A stretch of DNA of 42,597 nt from an uncultured Atopobiaceae bacterium (GTDB taxonomy: Bacteria; Actinomycetota; Coriobacteriia; Coriobacteriales; Atopobiaceae): positions 1 through 42,597 of the forward strand of contig CALUHH010000017.1 of the NCBI GenBank assembly GCA_944320385.1. Direction: 5' to 3'. This document shows, piece after piece, positions 33,525-41,056 of the stretch. Under the pieces are notes generated by a model that saw nothing but the letters and a program-made list of their open reading frames with translations, was not told where the DNA came from and did no database searches. The stretch's first letter is position 1. Every line of letters begins with the position of its first letter. The position numbers and the translations under genes are program-made.

Positions 33525-33641
33525 GTGAGGGACATTGTAAGGCATGTGCTGACCGGCATGACCGGCGGCGAGAGGGTGGAGGCCGCCGAGGAGCTGAGGA
33601 GGTTTCGAGACATGTCCAGAAAGAATCGAGACGCGTCTTGA
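33525..33641 (+). CDS. Small 38-residue hypothetical protein
   Basis: GTG start preceded by GGAGGG. The product begins with VRDIVRHVLTGMTGGERVEA and is highly charged and helical (AAEELRRFRDMSRKNRD), ending at TGA. Family not recognised. Good codon bias and a ribosome-binding site within a hairpin support a real gene, perhaps regulated at translation. It is divergent from the adhesin gene. Could also be a gene remnant. Confidence 0.4.
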   Translation: MRDIVRHVLTGMTGGERVEAAEELRRFRDMSRKNRDAS

Positions 33642-33676
33642 TTCTGTCCAGATTATGTCCCGATTGGGGATGAAAT

Positions 33677-33749
33677 GTTCCTCAGTTCACTAGTAGAGTT
33701 CCTCAGTTTCCCTAGTAAGTTCCTGAGTAAGTTCCCCAGTTCCCCAGTA
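33677..33749. repeat. Degenerate tandem repeat, unit GTTCCTCAGTTYCCTAGTA
   Basis: Two near-full units (33677-33695, 33698-33717), a short unit (33719-33729) and a diverged unit (33731-33749) follow each other between the 38-residue ORF and the gene ending at 33804. Function unknown; no gene in 33642-33803. Confidence 0.6.
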
Positions 33750-33803
33750 GCGGTACGGAGTTCACGAGCAGCCGAGGACGCAGCCGCCGTGTGACCGCGC
33801 ACA

Positions 33804-34577
33804 TCACTTCGAGAGGGGCGCCTCGCGCACGACGCGCCAGACCTGCTCCGGCAAATCAAGCGTGAGCAGCCTCTCAACCGGAACGGCAACGGTTATGTCG
33901 GTCAGGTCGCCTACGTTCAGCAGCAGGGGCTCGACGCTCGCCTGAAGGGGAAACAGGGTCCGTCCCAGCTCATCGACCCGTCGTTCTTCTCCGTCTGCCA
34001 GCGCCACGCAGAAGCGGAGCTCGTTTTGCCAGGCGTACTCGTCCGCCTTGCAGAACTCGTTGAGCGGGCCGTAGTAGTCCGGCGGATAGTAGGCAACCGC
34101 GGACGCCCTGAAGGCGAACCCGTCTCCGTAGTCGCGGCGCAAGGCGCCCATGACGCGGCGGGCAAACTCCGCTGGGTCGAAAATGACCACGGCCGTGTCG
34201 CCAAACTCCGCCAGACGCTCGTCGGGCTTCTCGAACCGCTTCTGGTCGTCCAGGTACGTCAGGCCGTACATGCAGAAGACCTTGAGGAACTGAATCCTCT
34301 CTTTGTCGAGGTAGAAGCACTCCTTCATCGCCTGGCGCAGGGACGGCTCAACGGCGTTGAAGAGGTCGTCGCCCGCGGCGGGGTCCACCCGCTGGACGAC
34401 TCCCTCGCACACGTCGGCCTGGACGCCGTCCTTCATCTCCTGGATCCGGCTCTCGTCGGAGACCGACCACGCGCCAAAGTCGTGCAGGGAGCGCATGAAG
34501 AGGCTGCCCCGGCGGAGCTCGTCCGCCCACCGCCCGTCCGTTATCTTGACGGGCACGCTCACCGCCTGGGACACCAT
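33804..34577 (-). CDS. Uncharacterised protein in an operon with an AIM24-family gene
   Basis: 257 residues, cytoplasmic by composition, no signal or membrane segment. Notable are FMRSLHDFGAWSVSDESRIQ, QFLKVFCMYGLTYLDDQKRF, the Tyr-rich VAYYPPDYYGPLNEFC, and DEYAWQNELRFCVAL. The layout (short N-terminal strand region, then an entry like WQNELRF in the last third) loosely recalls DUF2971-type proteins, but I do not claim membership. Its ATG is 9 nt after the stop of the AIM24-family gene, so the two are probably co-transcribed and coupled. Confidence 0.6.
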   Translation of the reverse strand: MVSQAVSVPVKITDGRWADELRRGSLFMRSLHDFGAWSVSDESRIQEMKDGVQADVCEGVVQRVDPAAGDDLFNAVEPSLRQAMKECFYLDKERIQFLKVFCMYGLTYLDDQKRFEKPDERLAEFGDTAVVIFDPAEFARRVMGALRRDYGDGFAFRASAVAYYPPDYYGPLNEFCKADEYAWQNELRFCVALADGEERRVDELGRTLFPLQASVEPLLLNVGDLTDITVAVPVERLLTLDLPEQVWRVVREAPLSK

Positions 34578-34586
34578 CGTCAGCCC

Positions 34587-35285
34587 CTAGCTCGACGTCG
34601 TGGGCAGGTAGGGGTGCATCGCCTGGGCGAGGTTGGCGAGGTTGCGGGTCTGGATGTACACGCGGCCGCTGCCGTTGAACGTGTTGACCAGGCCCTCGCC
34701 GGTGGTGAAGCCAAACATGCCGCTCGCGACCTCGATGTGGTAGTCCAGGTCCGCGTCCCAGGCAACCACGTGCTCGTTGTCCACGACCAGCGGCTCGCCG
34801 GGCGTCACGTCGAGCGCCAGGATGTCGCCGAAGGCAGACGCCAGCACGGAGCCCTCGCCGTGCACCTCCATCACGAACAGGCCGCCCGTGTTGCCAAAGA
34901 GCGCCTTGGTGATGCCCTGGCTCACCATCGTGAAGTCGACGCTCTCGTCGCAGGCGAGGAAGGCGCCGGTGTTGAGGCGGTACTGGTGCGCGCCGCCGAG
35001 CTTGAGCTCCACGATCTTGCCGGGGATGGGCGGCGCCACCGCGATCTCGCCGTCCGCCGCGGTGCCGGTGGCCGTGGTGACGAACATGGACTCGCCGCTC
35101 GTGATGCTGCGCCCGATGGCGCTGAACACGCCGCCGAGGCCCTTCTTCTTGGTGTTGAGCCCGCCGGTGATCTCGACCCCGCGCGAGTACACCATGCTGC
35201 CGCTCTCGGTTCTCACGGACTCGCCCTGCGCAAGCGCGATGCGGACGATCGGGCAGTCGGAGTCGCCGGTGAGTACGAATCTCAT
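34587..35285 (-). CDS. AIM24 / TIGR00266 family protein
   Basis: 232 residues from the ATG with AAAGGA upstream; the longer ORF adds 16 unsupported codons. A beta-rich single domain with family features: ESGSMVYSRGVEITGG, LGGVFSAIGRSITSGESMFV, PGKIVELKLGG, GLFVMEVHGEGSVLASAFG, VDNEHVVAWDADLDYHIE and SGEGLV-like FGFTTGEGLVNTFNG near the C-terminus. Bacterial members have no established function; mitochondrial AIM24 shares the fold. Full length. Confidence 0.85.
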   Translation of the reverse strand: MRFVLTGDSDCPIVRIALAQGESVRTESGSMVYSRGVEITGGLNTKKKGLGGVFSAIGRSITSGESMFVTTATGTAADGEIAVAPPIPGKIVELKLGGAHQYRLNTGAFLACDESVDFTMVSQGITKALFGNTGGLFVMEVHGEGSVLASAFGDILALDVTPGEPLVVDNEHVVAWDADLDYHIEVASGMFGFTTGEGLVNTFNGSGRVYIQTRNLANLAQAMHPYLPTTSS

Positions 35286-35340
35286 GTGGGTTCCTTTCTC
35301 GTGGGTACGGTTGGAGGGTTTGCGCTCGAGCATGCCAAAT

Positions 35341-35411
35341 GGGGCGGGGCGGGGCGGACGCCTCCGGGGGATGGGACGGGCGCCTCCGGAGGCGTCCGTC
35401 CCGCCCCGCCC
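35341..35411 (-). terminator. Very GC-rich hairpin between cutC and the AIM24-family gene
   Basis: Arms GGACGCCTCCGG (35356-35367) and CCGGAGGCGTCC (35386-35397) pair perfectly. Outer GGGGCGGGGC/GCCCCGCCC stretches extend the stem with small bulges. It lies 13 bp after the cutC stop, so a terminator is likely although there is no long T-run. Confidence 0.6.
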
Positions 35412-35423
35412 GTGAGAAGAGCC

Positions 35424-36119
35424 TCAGGCCAGCTTCACGATCTTGGTGCCGTGAACCTCGTGGACGCCGAGAGCCTCCGCGACCGCCTCGGCGTTGTCGT
35501 ACGTGATGCCGCCGCCCGGCAGGATGGTGATGCGGCCGGCGGCGTGGTCGATGAGGCGGCGCAGGTGGTCGAGGTTGTCCGCGATGGGCGTGCCCGCGGG
35601 GCCACCGTGGGTGAGGATGCGCTCGACGCCCAACCCGGCTAGGAAGTCGATGGCGGCGAGCTGGTTCTTCTCGGCAAGGTCGTCGAAGGCCATGTGGAAG
35701 GTCACCGCCACCGGCGCGATGGGGCTGCCGGCCTCGTCCGTGAGCGCGCCGTGTGCCGCGGTGACCAGCTGCTCCGTCATGGCCCGGTCAACCACGAGCT
35801 CGCCGGTGGCGGGGTCGGCCGCCAGGCAGCCAAAGACCACGCCCGTCACGCCCAGGCTGCGCGCCATGGCAACGTCGTCGAGCATCATCTGCTCCTCGGC
35901 GGGCGCGTAGACGAAGTCGCCGCCGCGCGGGCGCGCCATCGCCATGACGGCCGTGCCCGTTGCCCGCGCGTTGGCAACGGCGGCGCAGATCACGCCGTAG
36001 CTGGGGCTCGTGCCGCCCACCGCCAGGTTATCGCAGAGCTCGATCCGCCCCGCGCCCGCGGCGATGGCTGCCGGCACCCGCTCCATGTTCTCAGCGCAGA
36101 ACTCCCTCAGCAGCGTCAT
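35424..36119 (-). CDS. cutC: CutC family protein
   Basis: 231 residues, TIM-barrel. Typical CutC sequence: AGAGRIELCDNLAVGGTSPS, MARPRGGDFVY, DDVAMARSLGVTGVVFGCL, VTFHMAFDD, GVERILTHGG and ILPGGGITYDNA. The ATG at 36119 follows GAGGGGAG; the longer frame has no such site. The family is named for copper homeostasis, but bacterial evidence for a direct copper role is limited. It is divergently arranged with mupG, sharing a 90-bp intergenic region, so the two may be co-regulated. Confidence 0.88.
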   Translation of the reverse strand: MTLLREFCAENMERVPAAIAAGAGRIELCDNLAVGGTSPSYGVICAAVANARATGTAVMAMARPRGGDFVYAPAEEQMMLDDVAMARSLGVTGVVFGCLAADPATGELVVDRAMTEQLVTAAHGALTDEAGSPIAPVAVTFHMAFDDLAEKNQLAAIDFLAGLGVERILTHGGPAGTPIADNLDHLRRLIDHAAGRITILPGGGITYDNAEAVAEALGVHEVHGTKIVKLA

Positions 36120-36208
36120 GGTCTCCCCTCTCGACCGCGTCATGTCCCTGCATCATCATAGTGTCACCCCGCGCACTCAGCGCATCACACGGTCGAAAGG
36201 ACACCCCA

Positions 36209-37300
36209 ATGCACCGCCTGGGCATCTCGCTCTACCCCGAGCACTCCACCCCCGAGAAGGACCTCGCCTACATGCAGCTTGCCGCCAAGTACGGCTTCAG
36301 CCGCATCTTCACCTGCCTGCTCTCCGTGGAGAAGGGCGCCGAGGAGACCGTCGCGGAGTTTGGCGCCTTCGTCGCGCAGGCCCATGAGCTGGGCTTTGTT
36401 GTGGCCGTGGACACCAACGAGGACGTCTTTGCGCGCCTGGGCGCGACGCCTGACGACCTCACGCCCTTCTCGCGCATGGGCGTGGACATCATCCGCCTGG
36501 ACGGTCACTTCGGCGACATGGGCGACATCATGCTCACCCGCAACCGTGCCGGCATCCAGACCGAGTTCAACGGAAGCTGCCGCCTGCCGATCGACCTCCT
36601 CGCCGAGCGCGGGGCGGACCGCCGCAACATGGTGACGTGCTGCAACTTCTACCCGGAGCCCTGGACCGGCATGTCCGAGGAGCGCTTCTGCGAGCTCTCC
36701 CGCGCCTACCAGCGCGAGGGCTTTAGGACCGCGGCCTTTGTCTCGAGCCAGCAGCCGGAGACCTTTGGGCCCTGGCCGGTCTTCGCGGGCCTGCCCACCT
36801 GCGAGGACGACCGTCACCGCCCCATCGACCTGCAGGTGCGCCATCTCATTGGCACCGGGCTCATTGACGACGTGATCGTCGGCAACGCGTACGCGAGCGA
36901 GGAGGAGCTCGCCGCGATGGCGGCCGTGGACACGTCCCGCGTGACCGTGCGCGTGGATCTGGAGCCCGGCGTGACCGAGGCGGAGCGCGAGCTCGTCTGG
37001 GGCTTTGACCACACAGAGCGCCCGGACTCCTCGGCGTACCTGCTGCGCTCGAGCTGGCCGCGCACGAGCTTCCGTGACCGGCAGATTCCCGCGCGCGACG
37101 CCGGCTGCGACGTGTTCCGCCCCGGCGACGTGCTCGTGGTCAACGACAACCTCGCACACTACCGCGGCGAGCTGCACGTGGCGCTGCGCGAGATGCCCAA
37201 CGACGGCACGCGCAACCTCGTGGGCCGCATCCCGGCCGAGGAGCTCTTCCTGCTGGGCTACATCAGGCCCGAGCACCCGTTTGGCTTCGTGAGGGAGTAG
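36209..37300 (+). CDS. mupG: MupG-type protein (DUF871), 6-phospho-N-acetylmuramidase family
   Basis: 363 residues; AAAGGA precedes the ATG. An N-terminal TIM barrel (HRLGISLYPEHSTPEKDLAY, FTCLLSVEKG, DTNEDVF, RLDGHFGD, NFYPEPWTGMS) is followed by a C-terminal cyclophilin-like domain (FRDRQIPARDAGC, FRPGDVLVVNDNLAHYRGEL, GYIRPEHPFGF). MupG cleaves MurNAc-6-phosphate-GlcNAc disaccharides during cell-wall recycling; orthology here is from family resemblance. The downstream ROK kinase would fit amino-sugar phosphorylation. No murQ or PTS gene lies in the window. Cytoplasmic, full length. Confidence 0.8.
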   Translation: MHRLGISLYPEHSTPEKDLAYMQLAAKYGFSRIFTCLLSVEKGAEETVAEFGAFVAQAHELGFVVAVDTNEDVFARLGATPDDLTPFSRMGVDIIRLDGHFGDMGDIMLTRNRAGIQTEFNGSCRLPIDLLAERGADRRNMVTCCNFYPEPWTGMSEERFCELSRAYQREGFRTAAFVSSQQPETFGPWPVFAGLPTCEDDRHRPIDLQVRHLIGTGLIDDVIVGNAYASEEELAAMAAVDTSRVTVRVDLEPGVTEAERELVWGFDHTERPDSSAYLLRSSWPRTSFRDRQIPARDAGCDVFRPGDVLVVNDNLAHYRGELHVALREMPNDGTRNLVGRIPAEELFLLGYIRPEHPFGFVRE

Positions 37301-37334
37301 CCGCCGGCGCCCCGGCGCCGGATCCGTGAGGGTA

Positions 37335-37462
37335 TGCACACCCCGCCCTGAGGGTATGTACACTCCGCGACCCGACCGTTCTTCTCGGCAGCGCCTTGAC
37401 CTGCGGGTTTTCTGCCCGCACTTGATGGCGGACTGTACATACTCTCCGGGCAGGGTGTACAT
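37335..37462 (+). repeat. Dispersed TGTACA-box element, copy C
   Basis: Left boxes TGCACAC (37335) and TGTACAC (37357), core 37376-37410, right boxes TGTACAT (37434) and TGTACAT (37456). Spacing is 22 bp on both sides instead of the 19 bp seen in copies A and B. It lies in the same-strand gap between mupG and the ROK gene. Confidence 0.8.
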
Positions 37463-37561
37463 ACCCTCGCAGCGCCCGGCCGAGCCGCCTGCCGACGAGG
37501 CTCTTCTCGGCCGCGCCCGACGCGCTACGATGACGTGGTCAGACGATCAAAAGGGGGAAGC

Positions 37562-38473
37562 ATGACCAGGCTCGCCGTGTTCGACGTGGGCGGAACCGCC
37601 ATCAAGTACTGCGCCATGGAGGGGACCGACATCCAGCTCCAGGGCGAGGTGCCCACGCCCGACCCGATGTCGCACGACCAGGAGCCCTTCCTCCAGGCGC
37701 TCGAGGGCATCCTCGCGCAGCTGGGGCCCGTGGAGGGCATCGCGCTCTCCATGCCCGGCGTGGTCGACGTGGACCGCAAGTACCTGCACACCGGCGGCGC
37801 GCTGCTCTACAACTTCAACGTGGACGTCACCGCCTGGGAGGAGCGCTTCGGCCTGCCCGTCGAGGTCGAGAACGACGCGCGCTGCTCCACGATGGCCGAG
37901 CTCGCCGTGGGCAACCTCCAGGGCGTCCAGAACGGCGTGGTGCTCACCTTTGGCACGGGCATCGGCGGCGGGACCGTCGTGAACGGGCAGCTCTTCAAGG
38001 GCTCGCACCTCTACTCCGGCGAGGCGTCGATGATGTACTTCCGCTTCCCGCACAAGGCGAGCAAGCTGCGCGACGCGGGCTCGTGGTCCACCGACTGCTC
38101 CACGGTGGGCATGTGCCGGCGCCTGGCCGAGGCCAAGGGCATCGAGAAGTGCGACGGGCGGCAGCTCTTTGCGTGGCTCGAGGAGGGCGACGAGGTCACG
38201 ACGCAGCTCTTCCGCGACGTGTGCGACGGGATCGCCATCCAGATCCACAACATCCAGTGCTGGATCGACCCCGAGCGCATCTGCCTGGGCGGCGGCATCA
38301 GCAGAAACCCCCTCTTCATCGAGGGCGTCCGCGACGCGCACCGGCGCTTCAACGCCGAGCTGCTCTGCGACTTCCCCGAGGTCGAGATCGTGACCTGCCG
38401 CTTCTTCAACGACGCCAACCTTATCGGCGCGTACCAGCACTTCCTGCACATGCGCGAGAAGCGCGGCGCGTAG
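37562..38473 (+). CDS. ROK-family sugar kinase
   Basis: 303 residues; GGGGGAAGC precedes the ATG, nine codons into the longer frame. N-terminal ATP-binding AVFDVGGTAIKYC, substrate-side VENDARCSTMAEL (catalytic Asp in NDA), and phosphate motif LTFGTGIGGGTVVNGQL. The Zn-binding ROK motif is not evident in its usual place; the region reads STDCSTVGMC. ROK kinases phosphorylate glucose, GlcNAc, ManNAc or MurNAc-type sugars. Pairing with mupG suggests an amino sugar, but substrate cannot be set. Confidence 0.85.
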   Translation: MTRLAVFDVGGTAIKYCAMEGTDIQLQGEVPTPDPMSHDQEPFLQALEGILAQLGPVEGIALSMPGVVDVDRKYLHTGGALLYNFNVDVTAWEERFGLPVEVENDARCSTMAELAVGNLQGVQNGVVLTFGTGIGGGTVVNGQLFKGSHLYSGEASMMYFRFPHKASKLRDAGSWSTDCSTVGMCRRLAEAKGIEKCDGRQLFAWLEEGDEVTTQLFRDVCDGIAIQIHNIQCWIDPERICLGGGISRNPLFIEGVRDAHRRFNAELLCDFPEVEIVTCRFFNDANLIGAYQHFLHMREKRGA

Positions 38474-38495
38474 CGGGGCCGGCGGCTGGGCCCGG

Positions 38496-38568
38496 GGTTG
38501 ACAGCCACGTCAGGTTATATTGTCAACTCGGAACGAGTTGACAATATAACCTGACGTGGCTGTCAACC
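38496..38568. repeat. Giant nested palindrome 1 (34-bp perfect arms)
   Basis: Arms 38496-38529 and 38535-38568 are perfectly complementary with a 5-nt loop. Each arm is itself TGACA-N17-TGTCA, with CAGGTTA at positions 8-14 of the N17. It lies between convergent genes (ROK and a HAD phosphatase). A second element with the same internal plan is at 39564-39643. Strong hairpin in both directions; could terminate both genes. Confidence 0.85.
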
Positions 38569-38582
38569 TGAATTGTTGCGAC

Positions 38583-38690
38583 GGCGTAAACGCCACAGGT
38601 AGTGTGACTCCAGAAAAATATTTGTGTCGCGAGATGAAGTTCTTCTCGTTTAACGCGTTATGCATACCACTACCTGTGACGTTTGGCGCC
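38583..38690. repeat. Imperfect 22-23-bp inverted repeat enclosing an AT-rich core
   Basis: 38583-38604 and 38668-38690 are inverted copies sharing CACAGGTAGTG and AAACG with a few mismatches. The 63-bp interior is AT-rich with its own hairpin (CGAGA...TCTCG). The layout is like a very small non-autonomous element beside palindrome 1. Confidence 0.55.
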
Positions 38691-38743
38691 AAGAGGGCAG
38701 CCGGGCCCGCGAATCCGCGCCGGCCGGCCCGCCGGCGCGGCGG

Positions 38744-39538
38744 CTACAGGCTCTGAAGGATCTCGCGCATCGTGGCCTGGACGGCATGCTCGGTGTTGCG
38801 CCCGATGACGCGCTGGCCGATCTGGCGCACGGCGTAGCGGGCGTTCTCCATCACGTACGGGTGGCCCACGTAGCGCAGCATCGCGTAGTCGTTCATGGAG
38901 TCGCCAAAGGCCACGACCTCGCTGCGGTCGATGCCCCAGTAGCGCAGCACCTGCTCCAGACCCGTCGCCTTGTTCACGTGGCGCGGCACCACGTCGATCC
39001 AGCGCGAGCCGCTCGGCAGGAAGGTGAACCACTCGGAGAGCTCGCGCTCGAGGACGTAGGCCATGTCCATGAGCTGCTCGGGCAGCTCGCAGCACACGGC
39101 CGCCTTGATGATGCTCACGTCCGGCGAGGGCGGGTCGTAGATGCGCTCGGCGTTGGGAAGGTCCTTGTCGAGCTCGCGCAGGTAGGAGCTCTGGTCGTTG
39201 AGCAGGTAGGTGTGCGTGGCGTCGTAGAGCGCCAGGTGGATGCAGTCAAAGAGCTGGGTGGTCTCAAACAGGCGCATCACCGCGATGGTCGAGAAGACCT
39301 CGCGGTCGAGCAGGCGGCCGTCGGCGTAGACCTGCGTGCCGAGGGAGGCCACGTAGTCCATCTCATCGGCGACGGGCGAGAAGAACCAGCGCAGCGTGTC
39401 GTAGCGGCGTCCTGAGCTCGCCACGAAGCGCACGCCCTTCTCGTGCAGGGCGTGGATGAGCTCGAAGGTCTCCTCGGGGACCTTGGCGTCGCCGTCCAGC
39501 AACGTGCCGTCCATGTCCGACGCGATGAGCTTGATCAT
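38744..39538 (-). CDS. Cof-type HAD-IIB phosphatase
   Basis: 264 residues; AAGGAGG upstream of the ATG. HAD motifs: IASDMDGTLLDGD (I), VASSGRRYDTL (II), and late VVAFGDSMNDYAML (IV) with KATGLEQVL as motif III lysine region. The IIB cap lies between. Such enzymes dephosphorylate sugar phosphates or related metabolites; specificity unknown. The sequence just upstream is a 80-bp nested palindrome ending 26 bp before the start codon, which would form a hairpin in a transcript arriving from the upstream HAD gene. A related HAD-IIB gene lies at 39657. Confidence 0.85.
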   Translation of the reverse strand: MIKLIASDMDGTLLDGDAKVPEETFELIHALHEKGVRFVASSGRRYDTLRWFFSPVADEMDYVASLGTQVYADGRLLDREVFSTIAVMRLFETTQLFDCIHLALYDATHTYLLNDQSSYLRELDKDLPNAERIYDPPSPDVSIIKAAVCCELPEQLMDMAYVLERELSEWFTFLPSGSRWIDVVPRHVNKATGLEQVLRYWGIDRSEVVAFGDSMNDYAMLRYVGHPYVMENARYAVRQIGQRVIGRNTEHAVQATMREILQSL

Positions 39539-39563
39539 GGGACGAACCTCCTTGTCTTTGCGT

Positions 39564-39643
39564 GGCGTGTGACAATTAGGACAGGTTAAAATGTCACACG
39601 CCCTGCTGTGTGACAATTTAACCTGTCCTAATTGTCACACGCC
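39564..39643. repeat. Giant nested palindrome 2 (36-bp arms, one mismatch)
   Basis: Arms 39564-39599 and 39608-39643 pair with a single mismatch and an 8-nt loop. Each arm has TGACA-N17-TGTCA with CAGGTTA at positions 8-14, as in palindrome 1. It starts 14 bp after the stop of the HAD gene at 39657 and ends close to the Shine-Dalgarno of the next gene, so it is a terminator or attenuator candidate. Confidence 0.85.
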
Positions 39644-39656
39644 TGTCCACGCTGTC

Positions 39657-40499
39657 TCATTGCAGGAAGGCGGGCATCTCGCCGGCGCGGGTGGCGCGGG
39701 CGATCTCGAGCAGCGCGTCGGCCACGCCCTCGTCGGCAGCGGCGCCCACGCGATAGTTGGCCGTGGCCAGGACCTCGTCGGTGGCGTTTGCCACGGCCAC
39801 GGAGTGGCGGACCCTGCGCAGGATCTCGAGGTCGTTCTCGGCATCGCCAAAGACGGCGACCTCGTCGGTCGTGATGTCCAGAGCCTCCAGCAGCGGGTCG
39901 AGGCCCGCGGCCTTTGAGACGCCCTGCGGCATGATGTCAAACCACTCGGGAATCGGCGAGACGATCCTCATCTCGGGCGCCGCCTCCGCCACGATCTGGC
40001 GGCAGCGGTCCATGCGCTCGGGCGGGCCCGGGCAGGCGATGGTCGCGGCGATGAAGTCCTCGTCGGGGACCTCGTCGACCACCACGCCCGTGAAGCGCGT
40101 GCGCGCCTCGAAGACGGCGAGCTCCTCGGTCGTGGTGCCCACGCCGTAGGCGGGGTTGAGCAGGTTGGTCTGCTCGGGGTAGCACACGAGGAACATGCCC
40201 TTCTCGGGGCGCAGCGCCTCGTCGATCTTGACCAGGGCATCGTGCGGGATCAGGACGGTGCGGACGTAGCTCCCGTCCAGGCGGACGCGCTTGCCGTTGG
40301 AGAGGATGCCCGTCTGGAAGCACGACTCGTCCATGCGGAAGAAGCGCAGCAGCTCATAGTAGTCGCGCCCCGTGGCGGGACCAAAGCGCACGCCGGCGTC
40401 CATCAGCTCGTGGATGGCGGCGACGGTGCGCTCGCTCGCGCGGCTCTCCCCAAAGGGGATGAGCGTGTTGTCCATGTCAGAGAGGACCAGCTTGATCAC
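39657..40499 (-). CDS. Cof-type HAD-IIB phosphatase
   Basis: 280 residues from a GTG that overlaps the stop of the preceding membrane-protein gene (GTGA). HAD motifs: LVLSDMDNTLIPFGES (I, Asn instead of the common Gly after the second Asp), FGPATGRDYYEL (II), SKAAGLDPLL (III region) and VAVFGDAENDLEIL (IV). The IIB cap contains LSNGKRVRLDGSYV. Phosphatase on an unknown sugar-type substrate. Part of a coupled pepT-membrane protein-HAD operon. Confidence 0.85.
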   Translation of the reverse strand: MIKLVLSDMDNTLIPFGESRASERTVAAIHELMDAGVRFGPATGRDYYELLRFFRMDESCFQTGILSNGKRVRLDGSYVRTVLIPHDALVKIDEALRPEKGMFLVCYPEQTNLLNPAYGVGTTTEELAVFEARTRFTGVVVDEVPDEDFIAATIACPGPPERMDRCRQIVAEAAPEMRIVSPIPEWFDIMPQGVSKAAGLDPLLEALDITTDEVAVFGDAENDLEILRRVRHSVAVANATDEVLATANYRVGAAADEGVADALLEIARATRAGEMPAFLQ

Positions 40500-41056
40500 G
40501 AGATGATTCCCTTCTCCTCGCGCGGCAGCGCGTCAAAGCGGTCGATCGCCATGAGGATCTGCTCGATGTCGACCATGCCGGACAGGCGCCCCACGCGCCG
40601 GCCGCCCGCCCAGATGATGAGGTCGCGGTAGCCCGACGCCTTGCGCAGGCCCGTCCACTGCATCACGTCGATCCGGTCATAGCGCACCGTGGCGTCGGAC
40701 CCCAGAAACGGGGTGATCATCAGGCGCTCGTCAAAGACCGAGACCTTGTAGCGCCGCAGGATCGCCCACATCACAAAGCACGTCACGATGAACGCGTCAA
40801 AGAACGCGAACACGGGCAGCGCCTCGGGGAGAAACTCGAGCGCGGCGCAGAGCCAGCCCAGGACGAGCCCGAGCACGCTCATGAACGTCATGGCCAGGAC
40901 CAGGCCGCGCGTGAACGAGACCGACACGACGTAGGTGTCGTGGTGGCTGTGGTGGCGCTCCGAGAAGCGCACGTTGCCCACGTGCTCGAACAGCAGCGCA
41001 AAGACCGGCAGCACGACCTCGACGGAGGCGAGAAGGACCGCGTCCACGGAGCTCAC
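40496..41056 (-). CDS. Small membrane protein with C-terminal PH-like domain
   Basis: 186 residues from a GTG that overlaps the pepT stop by 4 nt. Three hydrophobic segments (LLASVEVVLPVFALLF, VLAMTFMSVLGLVLGWL, FFDAFIVTCFVMWAIL) precede a cytoplasmic beta-rich tail (YKVSVFDERLMITPFLGS, VMQWTGLRKASGYRDLIIW) that resembles bacterial PH-type domains. Function unknown. A longer in-frame ORF extends into pepT but lacks support. Downstream its TGA overlaps the HAD start. Confidence 0.7.
   Translation of the reverse strand: MSSVDAVLLASVEVVLPVFALLFEHVGNVRFSERHHSHHDTYVVSVSFTRGLVLAMTFMSVLGLVLGWLCAALEFLPEALPVFAFFDAFIVTCFVMWAILRRYKVSVFDERLMITPFLGSDATVRYDRIDVMQWTGLRKASGYRDLIIWAGGRRVGRLSGMVDIEQILMAIDRFDALPREEKGIIS

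Noticed and set aside
33677..33749. Replication origin iterons
   Set aside because: Units are degenerate, few, and no DnaA box cluster or replication gene is near.
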